A stretch of 64,000 nucleotides of DNA, taken from NCBI RefSeq assembly GCF_016863535.1, contig NZ_BOPB01000002.1, positions 186,001 to 250,000 of the forward strand, given 5' to 3'. The DNA is from Micromonospora lutea. Its GTDB lineage: Bacteria > Actinomycetota > Actinomycetes > Mycobacteriales > Micromonosporaceae. The first letter of the stretch is position 1; each line of letters starts with the position of its first letter. The position numbers and the translations under genes were made by a program. Below are positions 34,238-42,206 of the stretch, piece by piece. Under the pieces are notes generated by a model. It ran no database searches, had not been told where the DNA came from, and saw nothing but the letters and a program-made list of their open reading frames with translations.

Positions 34238-35431
34238 TCAGCGCGGCAGCACCGGTACGCCGGAGACGTCGATCGTCTCCGGGTACTTCACGCCCGCGCC
34301 GGTGTTGAGCACGACGACCCGTTCGCCCGCGCGGATCCACCCGCAGGCCCGCAACCGACGCGCGGCCGTCAGACAGGCCGCGCCCTCGGGGCAGAGCAAC
34401 AGGCCTTCCCGGGCGGCGAAGTCGCGCAGGTCGGTCAGGATCTCGGCGTCGTCCACCGCGATCGCGGTGCCGGCGGTGGCCCGCAGCGCGGCGAGGATCA
34501 ACTCGTCACCCAGCGGTGCCGGAACGGTGATGCCGAACGCCACCGTGTGGGCGTCCTCCCACGGCCGTGCCCGGTCGTCCCCGGCGGCGAACGCCCGCAC
34601 GATCGGCGCGCAGCCGGTGGACTGCACCGCCACCAGCCGGGGCAGCTTGTCCTCGACCCAGCCCAACTCCCGCAGTTCGCCGAGGGCCTTGTGGATGCCG
34701 ATCAGCCCCACCCCGCCACCGGTCGGATAGATGATGACGTCGGGCACCTGCCAGCCCAACTGCTCGACGATCTCGAATCCCATCGTCTTCTTACCTTCGA
34801 GGCGGTACGGCTCGCGCAGCGTACCGGCGTCGAAGACGGTGCCGTCGGAGGCGGCGACGAGGGCGGCCACCTGACGCCCGGCGTCGCCGATCAACCCGTC
34901 GACCAGGCGCAGGTCGGCACCGGCGGCCAGACACTCCTGGCGGCAGATGGTCGGCGCGGACAGCGGCATCACGATGGTGGCGCCGAGCCCTGCCCGGGTC
35001 GCGTAGGTGGCCCAAGCCGCACCCGCGTTGCCGTTGGTCGGCATGGCGATCCGTCGGACGCCCAGTTCCCGGGCCCGGCTGACACCCACGGCCGCGCCAC
35101 GCGCCTTGAACGAGCCGGTCGGGGTCAACCCCTCGTCCTTGACCAGCAGCTCGTCGATGCCGATGTCAGCCCCGTACGCCGGCACCCGCAGCATCGGCGT
35201 CCATCCTTCGCCGAGCGTGGTGACATTTCTCGGGTCGGCCACCGGGAGCAGTTCCCGGTAACGCCACAGATCGGCCGGGCGTAACCCGAACCGCTCCGGT
35301 TCGACCACCCGCGCCGCAGCCGCGAGGTCGTAACGCGCCAGCAGTGGCGAGCCACATTCGCAGAGGTTCTGCAACACACCAGCGTCGTGTTCCCGGCCGC
35401 AGCGCGGGCATTCGAGGTGGGTCAGGTACAC
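34238..35431 (-). CDS. Threonine synthase family PLP enzyme (thrC paralogue)
   Basis: A 397-residue fold-type II PLP enzyme. A small zinc-ribbon-like N-terminus has 'CPRCGREHDAG' and 'LCECGSPLLARYD'. The PLP lysine is Lys109 in 'GLTPTGSFKARG', and the phosphate loop is 'YPTGGGVGLIGI'. Threonine synthases use this layout to make Thr from phosphohomoserine. The gene is not beside hom or thrB, so it may be a second copy or a related lyase. GTG at 35431 with GAGGAG upstream is the start; the longer frame is not. It follows the LigD-like gene by 16 bases, probably in one operon. Confidence 0.85.
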   Translation of the reverse strand: MYLTHLECPRCGREHDAGVLQNLCECGSPLLARYDLAAAARVVEPERFGLRPADLWRYRELLPVADPRNVTTLGEGWTPMLRVPAYGADIGIDELLVKDEGLTPTGSFKARGAAVGVSRARELGVRRIAMPTNGNAGAAWATYATRAGLGATIVMPLSAPTICRQECLAAGADLRLVDGLIGDAGRQVAALVAASDGTVFDAGTLREPYRLEGKKTMGFEIVEQLGWQVPDVIIYPTGGGVGLIGIHKALGELRELGWVEDKLPRLVAVQSTGCAPIVRAFAAGDDRARPWEDAHTVAFGITVPAPLGDELILAALRATAGTAIAVDDAEILTDLRDFAAREGLLLCPEGAACLTAARRLRACGWIRAGERVVVLNTGAGVKYPETIDVSGVPVLPR

Positions 35432-35447
35432 GCCGCTCCTCGCCGTC

Positions 35448-36503
35448 TCAGCTCGTGTCCACGCTGCGCCACGCGCGGCTGCGGCGGCCCGGCTCGTAGG
35501 CGGAGTCCAGCCGCTTCGCCACCACCCCGGGCAGGCCCTGTTCGCGTGCCGCGCGCATGGTTTCGGCACCGGCGCCGGGAAACCACGGCGGAGTCTGCCA
35601 GTGTGGCCCGGCCAGCGCCAGCGAGTCGAGCAACTCGCGGCGCTGTGGGTACGGCAACTCCAGGCTGCTCACCCCCTCCAACCAGAGCAGGTCGACCAGC
35701 AGGTACTGGGCATCGACGGTGCTGCGGCCACCCCGAGCCGGCCGGACCTGCCCGGCGCGGTCGATGCGGACCAGGACGCCGTCCAGCACGACCTCCGTCG
35801 GGGCCAGGGCCTCCGCCATCGGCCGCAGCCACGGGTACGCTCCGGTGATCTCCTCACCGGCGTCGGAGAGCAGCCGCAACCGTCCGCCGGAGACGTACGC
35901 CACCGCGCGCACTCCGTCCCAGCGCAGCTCGTACCCCCAGGTGGCCTGGTCGGTGGGGAGCCGGCGGCCCGGCGTGGGGTGCATCGGTGCGACCAGCTCG
36001 GGCATGGCGGTCCAGCCCGGCGGCGGCGGGTCGGTGCGTCGCACCATCCAGTCCCGGCCGTCGCGACCGCCGGTGGCGAAGAGCACGTACCGTCCGCTGG
36101 TCCGGGTGCCCCGTAGCTCGACCACCACCTCGCGGTCCTGCCACTTCTCGCAGCGATAGGTGCCCTGATCGTGGATGACCATGCGACCGCCGCCGTACTC
36201 GCCGGCCGGGATCTCACCGGAGAAGTCGAGATACTCCATGGGGTGGTCCTCGGTGTGCACGGCGAGATGGTTACGCCCCGGATCACGGGGCAACCCGCGC
36301 GGCACCGCCCAGGAGACGAGCACCCCGTCGCGCTCCAGCCGCAGATCCCAGTGCAGGCTGCGGGCGTGGTGCTGCTGGATGACGAAACGGGCCCGGTCGC
36401 CGGCCCGGGACCGTCGGGGACGCTCGGCCGGCACCGGCTCCGGGGTACGCGCAGCGTCCCGCTTGCGCCGGTACTCCTCCAGCCGGTCAGCCACATCTGG
36501 CAT
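35448..36503 (-). CDS. LigD-like 3'-phosphoesterase fused to a degenerate ATP-dependent ligase domain
   Basis: A 351-residue protein. Residues 38-165 are a LigD-type 3'-phosphoesterase domain ('FVIQQHHARSLHWDLRLERD', 'HTEDHPMEYLDFSGEIPAGE'), with its His and Asp intact. Residues 185-350 look like a short LigD nucleotidyltransferase domain, but the adenylated lysine is replaced: 'YELRWDGVRA' has Arg194 where ligases have Lys. Motif III reads 'DGVLV' (Glu lost), motif IV 'PGVVAKR' (Glu lost), and the last motif ends 'AWRSVDTS'. So the ligase is probably dead while the end-processing domain is active. There is no Ku gene nearby. ATG 36503 preferred; ATG 36515 possible. Confidence 0.8.
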   Translation of the reverse strand: MPDVADRLEEYRRKRDAARTPEPVPAERPRRSRAGDRARFVIQQHHARSLHWDLRLERDGVLVSWAVPRGLPRDPGRNHLAVHTEDHPMEYLDFSGEIPAGEYGGGRMVIHDQGTYRCEKWQDREVVVELRGTRTSGRYVLFATGGRDGRDWMVRRTDPPPPGWTAMPELVAPMHPTPGRRLPTDQATWGYELRWDGVRAVAYVSGGRLRLLSDAGEEITGAYPWLRPMAEALAPTEVVLDGVLVRIDRAGQVRPARGGRSTVDAQYLLVDLLWLEGVSSLELPYPQRRELLDSLALAGPHWQTPPWFPGAGAETMRAAREQGLPGVVAKRLDSAYEPGRRSRAWRSVDTS

Positions 36504-36596
36504 TCTCCGGCACATCACGCCGTCGCGCCGGACAGCGGCGAGTCGACGCGCCTGATCCCGCGCATGCCGAGCACCATCGGGGGTAGAACGGTCGGT

Positions 36597-37385
36597 ATGA
36601 ACCACAGTGACCACCCCACCGCCCTTCTCCCCGGTGACGTCCGGATACCCCTGCTCGGCTTCGGCACCTGGCAGGCGACCGGGGAGGAGGGCTACCAGGC
36701 CGTGCTCGCCGCGCTCGAGGCCGGCTACCGGCACATCGACACGGCCACCATGTACGGCAACGAGGAGGAGGTCGGCCGAGCGATCCGCGACAGCGGGCTG
36801 CGGCGGGAGGACGTCTTCGTCACCACCAAGCTCCCGCCCGAGCGGGTCGGTCGGGAACGGGAGACGATTGAGGAGAGTCTGCGCGCCCTCGGGGTCGACC
36901 ACGTCGACCTCTGGCTGGTGCACTGGCCGCCGAGCGACCCCGGCGACCTGATTCCGGTCTGGCGGGAGATGCTCGCCGCCCGCGACGCGAACCTGACCCG
37001 GGCGGTCGGGGTCAGCAACTTCAGCACCGCACAGATCGACGAACTGATCCAGGCGACCGAGGAGAACCCGGCGGTCAACCAGATCAAGTGGGGGCCCCGC
37101 CTCTACGACCGGCAGCGGCACATCGAGCACCGCGACCGTGGGGTGGTGCTGGAGGGCTACAGCCCGTTCAAGACCACCGACCTGTCCGACCCGGTGCTGA
37201 CCCGGATCGCGGAGGCGCACGACGTCTCGCCCGCCCAGGTGGTGCTGCGCTGGCACCTCGACCACGAGATCGTGGCGATCCCGAAGTCGGTCACGCCGGA
37301 GCGGATCCGCGCCAACGCGGACGTCTTCGGCTTCTCGCTGAGCGCCGAGGAGATGAACGACGTCGACGCCCTCGGCCGTTTCTGA
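36597..37385 (+). CDS. Aldo/keto reductase (2,5-diketo-gluconate reductase-like)
   Basis: A 262-residue aldo/keto reductase, shorter than the one at 4450-5436 and of the AKR5-like class. It has 'IPLLGFGTWQATGEEGYQAV', 'GYRHIDTATMYGNEEEVGRA' (Asp, Tyr), 'VFVTTKLPPE' (Lys), 'VDLWLVHWPP' (His), 'GVSNFSTAQIDELI' and 'AIPKSVTPERIRAN' at the cofactor site. It reduces aldehydes or ketones with NADPH; the true substrate is unknown. Its start lies 94 bases from the divergent LigD-like gene. Its end is only 12 bases from the convergent NRPS genes. Confidence 0.9.
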   Translation: MNHSDHPTALLPGDVRIPLLGFGTWQATGEEGYQAVLAALEAGYRHIDTATMYGNEEEVGRAIRDSGLRREDVFVTTKLPPERVGRERETIEESLRALGVDHVDLWLVHWPPSDPGDLIPVWREMLAARDANLTRAVGVSNFSTAQIDELIQATEENPAVNQIKWGPRLYDRQRHIEHRDRGVVLEGYSPFKTTDLSDPVLTRIAEAHDVSPAQVVLRWHLDHEIVAIPKSVTPERIRANADVFGFSLSAEEMNDVDALGRF

Positions 37386-37397
37386 CCCTGGCGACGA

Positions 37398-38879
37398 TCA
37401 GCCCGTCTCACCGGTGACCGACGCCGATGGTGCCGAGAGGTTGTTGCGGAAGCCGGTCAGCAGCGCGGCGGCAGTGGTCGTGTCGAGGTGGTCCGGCTCG
37501 TAACTGAGCACCGCGGTGTCGGTGGCGTCGGCGTACCCGCTGCCGGCCGGCCAGACCTCGGTCATGGTCCGGTTCGCCAGCGCCGGGTACGGGGTCCGGA
37601 CGAACCGGGTCCGTATCCCGGGTAGCTCGATCCGTGGTGGCGGATTGTTCTGCAGCGCGAAGACATGCTCATGGAGGTGCCGGGCGGAGCCCGCCGCGCG
37701 TACCACCTCCTCGAAGACGAGGTCCTGGCTGGACAGCGCGGCGGTCCAGGCGGCCGTGGCGGCGGCCACGTCCCGGGACGGGTCGGCACCGACCGGCAGC
37801 GTGATCCGTACCGGCAGCATCTCGACGAAGTTGCCGACCACCAGGTCCAGCCCGGCGGCACCCCGGCGGTTCACCGGGACCGCGAAGGAGACGTCCCGCT
37901 GCCCGGTGACGGTGTGGACGGCGCGGACGTAGGCGGCCAGGACGACTGGCATGGCCGTAACCGGCGGCAGTGCGGTGGTGCGCACGATCGGTGCCGTGGC
38001 CGGCTGCCGTCCGGCGCGGATGGCGCTGGCTCCGGGGAATCGCAGTTCGGGGGCGTCGTGCAGGGCGGCGCGGATCCGATCGCGCTGCCGGTCCAGGTCT
38101 CCGGCGGCGCGTTGCCGGCGGTAGGACCTGTTTGCCGTATGGCCGTCCGGGACGGTCGGCCAGTCGATCGGACGCCGGTCGAGGCGGGCCCGGTACGCCC
38201 GGCCGAGATCGGCAGCTATGACACTCTCGCTGTAGCCGTCGAACGCGACGTGATGCGCGACCATGCCGATGACGACGCCGGTCGGCGTACTGACGACCAC
38301 TGAGCGGAAGACGTCACCCGCCGTGGGTCGCAACGCCACGGTGAGCAGTGGCTGGCAGCGTGCCAGCGCCTCGGCCGTCGTCTGCGCGACCAGCCGGACG
38401 GGGGCGACCGGCGGGCCTGCGGGCACCGCGCCGCCGGACAGGGTGTACGCGCAACGCAGCAGTTCGTGACGCCACTGCACGTCCATGATCGCTTCGGCGA
38501 GCCGATCCGCGTCGACCGGACCGTCCAGGATCCAGAGCAGGATGCAGTTGCCGGCGGTGTCGGTCGGGGAGACGAGCTGACGGAGCAGGCAGCCGCGGGC
38601 CAGTGAGGTCAGCGGAATCCCGCCGCCCGTCGCCTCGGGTACGGTCGGCACGCCGCCGTTGCGCCAGTGCTCGGCCAGCGCGGTGACAGTCGGTGCCGTC
38701 ATCGCGTCGGCCAGGGAGAGGGTGATCCCGGTCCGTCGCTCCAGCTCACCGCAGACCCTGAGCATGTCGAGGGAGGTCACCCCGAGCCGGCTCAGCGAAT
38801 CGTCACCCAGCACCGTCGTGCCCAGTACGGCATCGACGACCGCGTCGACCCGGTCTGTCGGATCATGACGTATCGACAT
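37398..38879 (-). CDS. NRPS carrier-condensation didomain protein
   Basis: A 493-residue protein of a split nonribosomal peptide synthetase. Residues 8-75 are a carrier (T) domain with the pantetheine Ser36 in 'LGVTSLDMLRVCGELE', less acidic than usual. Residues 85-490 are a condensation domain with the catalytic 'HHVAFDGYS' (His209-His210, Asp214-Gly215) and 'VGNFVEMLPVRI'. The order carrier then condensation, with no adenylation or thioesterase domain, is unusual. It starts ATG 38879 with AGGAGGT four bases upstream, and eight bases after the A-domain stop, so it is the last gene of the operon. It probably receives an acyl from one carrier for the next. Confidence 0.88.
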   Translation of the reverse strand: MSIRHDPTDRVDAVVDAVLGTTVLGDDSLSRLGVTSLDMLRVCGELERRTGITLSLADAMTAPTVTALAEHWRNGGVPTVPEATGGGIPLTSLARGCLLRQLVSPTDTAGNCILLWILDGPVDADRLAEAIMDVQWRHELLRCAYTLSGGAVPAGPPVAPVRLVAQTTAEALARCQPLLTVALRPTAGDVFRSVVVSTPTGVVIGMVAHHVAFDGYSESVIAADLGRAYRARLDRRPIDWPTVPDGHTANRSYRRQRAAGDLDRQRDRIRAALHDAPELRFPGASAIRAGRQPATAPIVRTTALPPVTAMPVVLAAYVRAVHTVTGQRDVSFAVPVNRRGAAGLDLVVGNFVEMLPVRITLPVGADPSRDVAAATAAWTAALSSQDLVFEEVVRAAGSARHLHEHVFALQNNPPPRIELPGIRTRFVRTPYPALANRTMTEVWPAGSGYADATDTAVLSYEPDHLDTTTAAALLTGFRNNLSAPSASVTGETG

Positions 38880-38887
38880 CTCACCTC

Positions 38888-40414
38888 CTAGCGGGCCACG
38901 GGCTGCAACGGCCTCGCTGCGGCGGCGAGCCGGTCGCGGACGATTCCGGCCAGCGCAGGTCGGTCGAGCTTGCCGGCCGCGTTCTGGGGCAGCCGGTCGA
39001 GCAGGACGTACCGGTCGGGACACATCGCGCCCGGCAGGGTCGCCGCGACGGCCTCACGCAGCGACCTGATCAGGTGCGGGTCCAACTGCCCGGTCCTCGT
39101 GGTGACACAGGCGACCAGGAACGTCGCCGGACCCACCTCGCCGAGACACACCCCGGCATCGGTGACCAGGTCGGTTCGGCGCAGCACCACCTCGATCTCC
39201 TCCGGTTCGATGCGGTAGCCGCGCACCTTCAGCTGTTGATCGAGGCGGCCGAGGTGTTCGAGCGACCCGTCGGGCAGTCGCCGGCCGAGGTCGCCCGTCC
39301 GGTACGCGGGCGAGCCGTTCCACGACACGAAACGCTCGGCGGTCAGCTCCGGCCGGTTCAGGTAACCCAGGCCGACCGTCTCGCCGGTGATCCAGAGCTC
39401 ACCGGTCTCCCCGGTTGGCACGGCGCAGCCGTCGGGGCCCACCACGACGACACCGGCCCTGGGCAGCGGATGGCCGATCGGTGACCGGACCCCGGACCGC
39501 AGGTCGGCCTCGGTGATCTCCTTCGTGGTCGCGAAGACCGTGGTCTCGGTCGGGCCGTACATGTTGACCACCGCCGGCACCGGGTCGTCCACGACCTGGC
39601 GGAGCTGGGCTACCAGGTCCAGCCGGATCGCCTCGCCGACCGAGAACAGGTACCGCAGGGCCAGCTGCGTTGCCGGGGATCTGGCGTGGCCACGCCGGGC
39701 GAGCGCCGGCAGCAGATACTGCAGCGCGGACGGGACCTGCGACACGACTGTCACCGCCGCGTCGCCCAGCAGCCGCGCGAAGACCGCCGGATTGCGCAGC
39801 GCCGGCTCCGGCACCATCACGGCAGCTCCACCGGTGGCCAACGCTCCCCAGAGTTCCCAGACCGAGGCGTCGAAGGCCAGCGAATGGAAGACGGTCCAGC
39901 GGTCGTCCGGGGTCAGGTCGAACAGCGACACTGTCTGATCGAGAAACGCCAGGACGTTGTGCTGAGTGATCAGGCAACCCTTGGGCCGCCCGGTCGAGCC
40001 GGACGTGTAGGCGAGGTAGGCCAGGTCGGTCGGTAGCGGGACGCGGCGGGACGCCACCGAACCGGTGACCGTCGGCCGGTCCGTGTCTTCGCAGCTCTCC
40101 ACGATCAGGCCGATCTCGGCGTCCGCGCGGATGAAATCGATCCGGTCGGCCGGATAGGACGGATCCAGGGCCACGTAGGCGGCTCCGGTCCGCAACACGC
40201 CGAGGATCGTCGCGATGGTCTGGGCGTTGCGGCCGACCTTGATGCCGATCAGGTGGCCGGCCCCGGCACCAGCGGCCACCAGCTCGTCAGCGATCGCTCC
40301 GCTGGTGCGGCGCAACTGCTCGTAGGTCATGGTCCCGCCGCGGTCCACCACGGCTGGCCTGTCCGGGTGCTGGCGGGCCACCTCGTCGAAGCGGCGGGCG
40401 AGCGCGCCGGTCAT
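38888..40414 (-). CDS. NRPS stand-alone adenylation domain
   Basis: A 508-residue amino-acid-activating enzyme with every A-domain core motif: A3 'YLAYTSGSTGRPKGCLI', A4 'FDASVWELWG' (Asp that binds the amino group), A5 'NMYGPTE', A7 'YRTGDLGRRLPDG', A8 'RLDQQLKVRGYRIEPEEIE' and A10 'NAAGKLDRPAL' with the catalytic Lys. It carries no carrier domain of its own. Pocket residues (Asp, Ala, Trp at the start, Met and Val-Phe later) do not match a code I can name. The start overlaps the carrier-protein stop (ATGA). It should load the discrete 77-residue carrier and/or the carrier-C protein. Confidence 0.92.
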   Translation of the reverse strand: MTGALARRFDEVARQHPDRPAVVDRGGTMTYEQLRRTSGAIADELVAAGAGAGHLIGIKVGRNAQTIATILGVLRTGAAYVALDPSYPADRIDFIRADAEIGLIVESCEDTDRPTVTGSVASRRVPLPTDLAYLAYTSGSTGRPKGCLITQHNVLAFLDQTVSLFDLTPDDRWTVFHSLAFDASVWELWGALATGGAAVMVPEPALRNPAVFARLLGDAAVTVVSQVPSALQYLLPALARRGHARSPATQLALRYLFSVGEAIRLDLVAQLRQVVDDPVPAVVNMYGPTETTVFATTKEITEADLRSGVRSPIGHPLPRAGVVVVGPDGCAVPTGETGELWITGETVGLGYLNRPELTAERFVSWNGSPAYRTGDLGRRLPDGSLEHLGRLDQQLKVRGYRIEPEEIEVVLRRTDLVTDAGVCLGEVGPATFLVACVTTRTGQLDPHLIRSLREAVAATLPGAMCPDRYVLLDRLPQNAAGKLDRPALAGIVRDRLAAAARPLQPVAR

Positions 40415-40644
40415 CGAGCCGTCTCCAACGTGGCATCGAGAGCCGCAGCCAGCGCTGCCGGTGTGCGGTGGTCGAAGACCTGCTCGGGGTCGATGGTCAG
40501 CCCCGCCTCCTCGGCCTGGATCACCATCTCGATGAGGAGCAGCGAGTATCCGCCGTGGTCGAAGAAGTCGTCGTCGGGCCCGATGGTCGTGGCGAGCAGG
40601 CGGCTCCAGATTTGGCAGATCAGGGTCACGTTCGCTGAGGTCAT
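40411..40644 (-). CDS. NRPS free-standing carrier protein (PCP)
   Basis: A 77-residue single-domain peptidyl/acyl carrier. The core 'DDDFFDHGGYSLLLIEMVIQ' holds the phosphopantetheine Ser34; 'FDHGGYS' replaces the common 'FELGGHS'. The start has GGAGA six bases before ATG 40644, and its TGA overlaps the A-domain ATG. Small size, order and overlap make it the likely substrate of the adjacent A enzyme. It lies 51 bases downstream of the C-domain gene. Confidence 0.9.
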   Translation of the reverse strand: MTSANVTLICQIWSRLLATTIGPDDDFFDHGGYSLLLIEMVIQAEEAGLTIDPEQVFDHRTPAALAAALDATLETAR

Positions 40645-40695
40645 GGCAAGTCTCCGTGGACAGTGGCAGCGGTGGGACGGGGTTGCCCGTACCGG

Positions 40696-42063
40696 TCAGA
40701 GCGGCGCCGCGCCGGTCAGGGCGGCTATCCGGGCGACCGGGACGGGCCCGGTCGCGGCGGCGAGCAGCAGGCTCTCGATGCCATGCAGGAGCTGTTCGCT
40801 GCGGGCCGCGGAAAACAGGTGGGAGTCCGTCACGAGTAACACGTCGTACGCGCTCGCGGCCGAGGTGATCCGGACATAGAACCGCATGTCGTTGTCATCG
40901 AGCCCGTCGAGCCGGGTGAGCACGCTGCCCGGACTGGCCGATCGGCCCCGGCGCCGCGGCGGCTCGACCGGCCGACCGTCCGGATGCATGGTGCGGGCGT
41001 CGTTGAAGTAGGCGGTGAGATCGAAGGTGCTGCTCGACGCCGCCTCGATGCGGGCGCGGAGGCGGTCGAACTCGGCAGGCGGGTAGCGCGAGTGGCAACA
41101 CGCGATGGTCGCCGACCGGTACGCCAGCCGTACCGTCTCGTCGAAATCGGTGTCACCGAGCGACACCACCGCGAGCGCGTCCTGCGCCATCGCCGCCGCG
41201 AGAGAACGGAATCGCGGGACGAACCGGTTGGAAGCGATGATCTTCATTGGGACCTGCCGGTCGCCGCAGGAGGTGGCGAGCGCCGCGGCGCTCGCCGCGA
41301 GGAGGACCGCCGCGGTCGACGTCCCGCACCGGTCGGCGATCGTCCGTGTGGCGGCGACGATCGCGGTCGAGCGCAGCTTGTGCGCGTGGAAACGCGGCGA
41401 TCGTGCCTCGCCGGTCAGCGGGGCGAACACCGCAGGCCGCACCGACCCCAGGCACCTCTCGAGGTACGCCCGCGTGCTGGGGCTGATGCCGACGCTCTCG
41501 TGGCGGACGTGCTCGATCGGCCCGTACCGTTCCGGTCGCAGCCGGTGCCGGCCGTCCAGGCAGTCGAGCAGGTCGGCGAGGAGCCGATCGGTTGCCCAGC
41601 CGTCCAACGCGATGTGCGAGGCCACCAACACCACCCCGGTCACCTCATGCCGCTGGACCAGCAGACCGAACCGGACCGGCCACTGGCGGTCCAGGTCGAT
41701 CCGGACGGCGGCCATGTCGGCCGTGGTGCGTACCGCCGTTCGGCGGGCCTGGGGGCGGCGTACCGGGATGACGGAGACGTGGTGCGTCCCGTCGGTGGCG
41801 ACGTGCTGGCGGGGACCATCCGCACCGGCGACGAAACGGGTACGCAGCACCTGCCGCTGCTCGATCAGTATCCGGATCGCTTTCACCGCCCGCGCCAGGG
41901 GCACCGGATGGGACAGCAGACGCCAGCGCGGCAGGTTGAACCGCTCGGCCGCGCCGCCCAAGCGCTGCACCGCACGCCACATGTTGGCCTGCCCCCAGGT
42001 CAGTTCCGCGGTGCCGCCGGCACAGTCGCTGAACGGAACCGCGATCGTCGTCGCCTCACTCAT
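40696..42063 (-). CDS. NRPS stand-alone condensation-like protein
   Basis: A 455-residue protein of the condensation/CoA-dependent acyltransferase superfamily. The active-site motif reads 'SHIALDGWA' (Ser149-His150, Asp154-Gly155): the first His of HHxxxDG is Ser, but the second, catalytic His is kept. 'ELTWGQANMWRAVQ' near the start matches the family C1 motif, and 'NDARTMHPDGRP' and 'DNDMRFYVRIT' lie in the second half. It is the first gene of the NRPS operon (ATG 42063), divergent from the two-component kinase. It could make the first amide bond or tailor the product; which is not known. Confidence 0.82.
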   Translation of the reverse strand: MSEATTIAVPFSDCAGGTAELTWGQANMWRAVQRLGGAAERFNLPRWRLLSHPVPLARAVKAIRILIEQRQVLRTRFVAGADGPRQHVATDGTHHVSVIPVRRPQARRTAVRTTADMAAVRIDLDRQWPVRFGLLVQRHEVTGVVLVASHIALDGWATDRLLADLLDCLDGRHRLRPERYGPIEHVRHESVGISPSTRAYLERCLGSVRPAVFAPLTGEARSPRFHAHKLRSTAIVAATRTIADRCGTSTAAVLLAASAAALATSCGDRQVPMKIIASNRFVPRFRSLAAAMAQDALAVVSLGDTDFDETVRLAYRSATIACCHSRYPPAEFDRLRARIEAASSSTFDLTAYFNDARTMHPDGRPVEPPRRRGRSASPGSVLTRLDGLDDNDMRFYVRITSAASAYDVLLVTDSHLFSAARSEQLLHGIESLLLAAATGPVPVARIAALTGAAPL

Positions 42064-42147
42064 CGGCCACCCCCTGGCCCTCGTCGGGTCACCTCGACGC
42101 TATGGCGGTGGTCGATCGCCGGCGTCCCTGCAGAGTGGTATGTCCGG

Positions 42148-42165
42148 CTACCCCTGTGGGGGTAG
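42148..42165. promoter_or_regulatory. Palindrome in the NRPS/kinase divergent promoter
   Basis: CTACCCC-TGTG-GGGGTAG at 42148-42165 is a 7-bp-arm perfect palindrome between the divergent NRPS operon (starts 42063) and the kinase gene (start 42207). It is a candidate binding site for the response regulator encoded just downstream. Confidence 0.35.
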
Positions 42166-42206
42166 TGAGCCGCCGGTGCCGGAAGCCGGGCCGCTATCGT
42201 CTGGCC

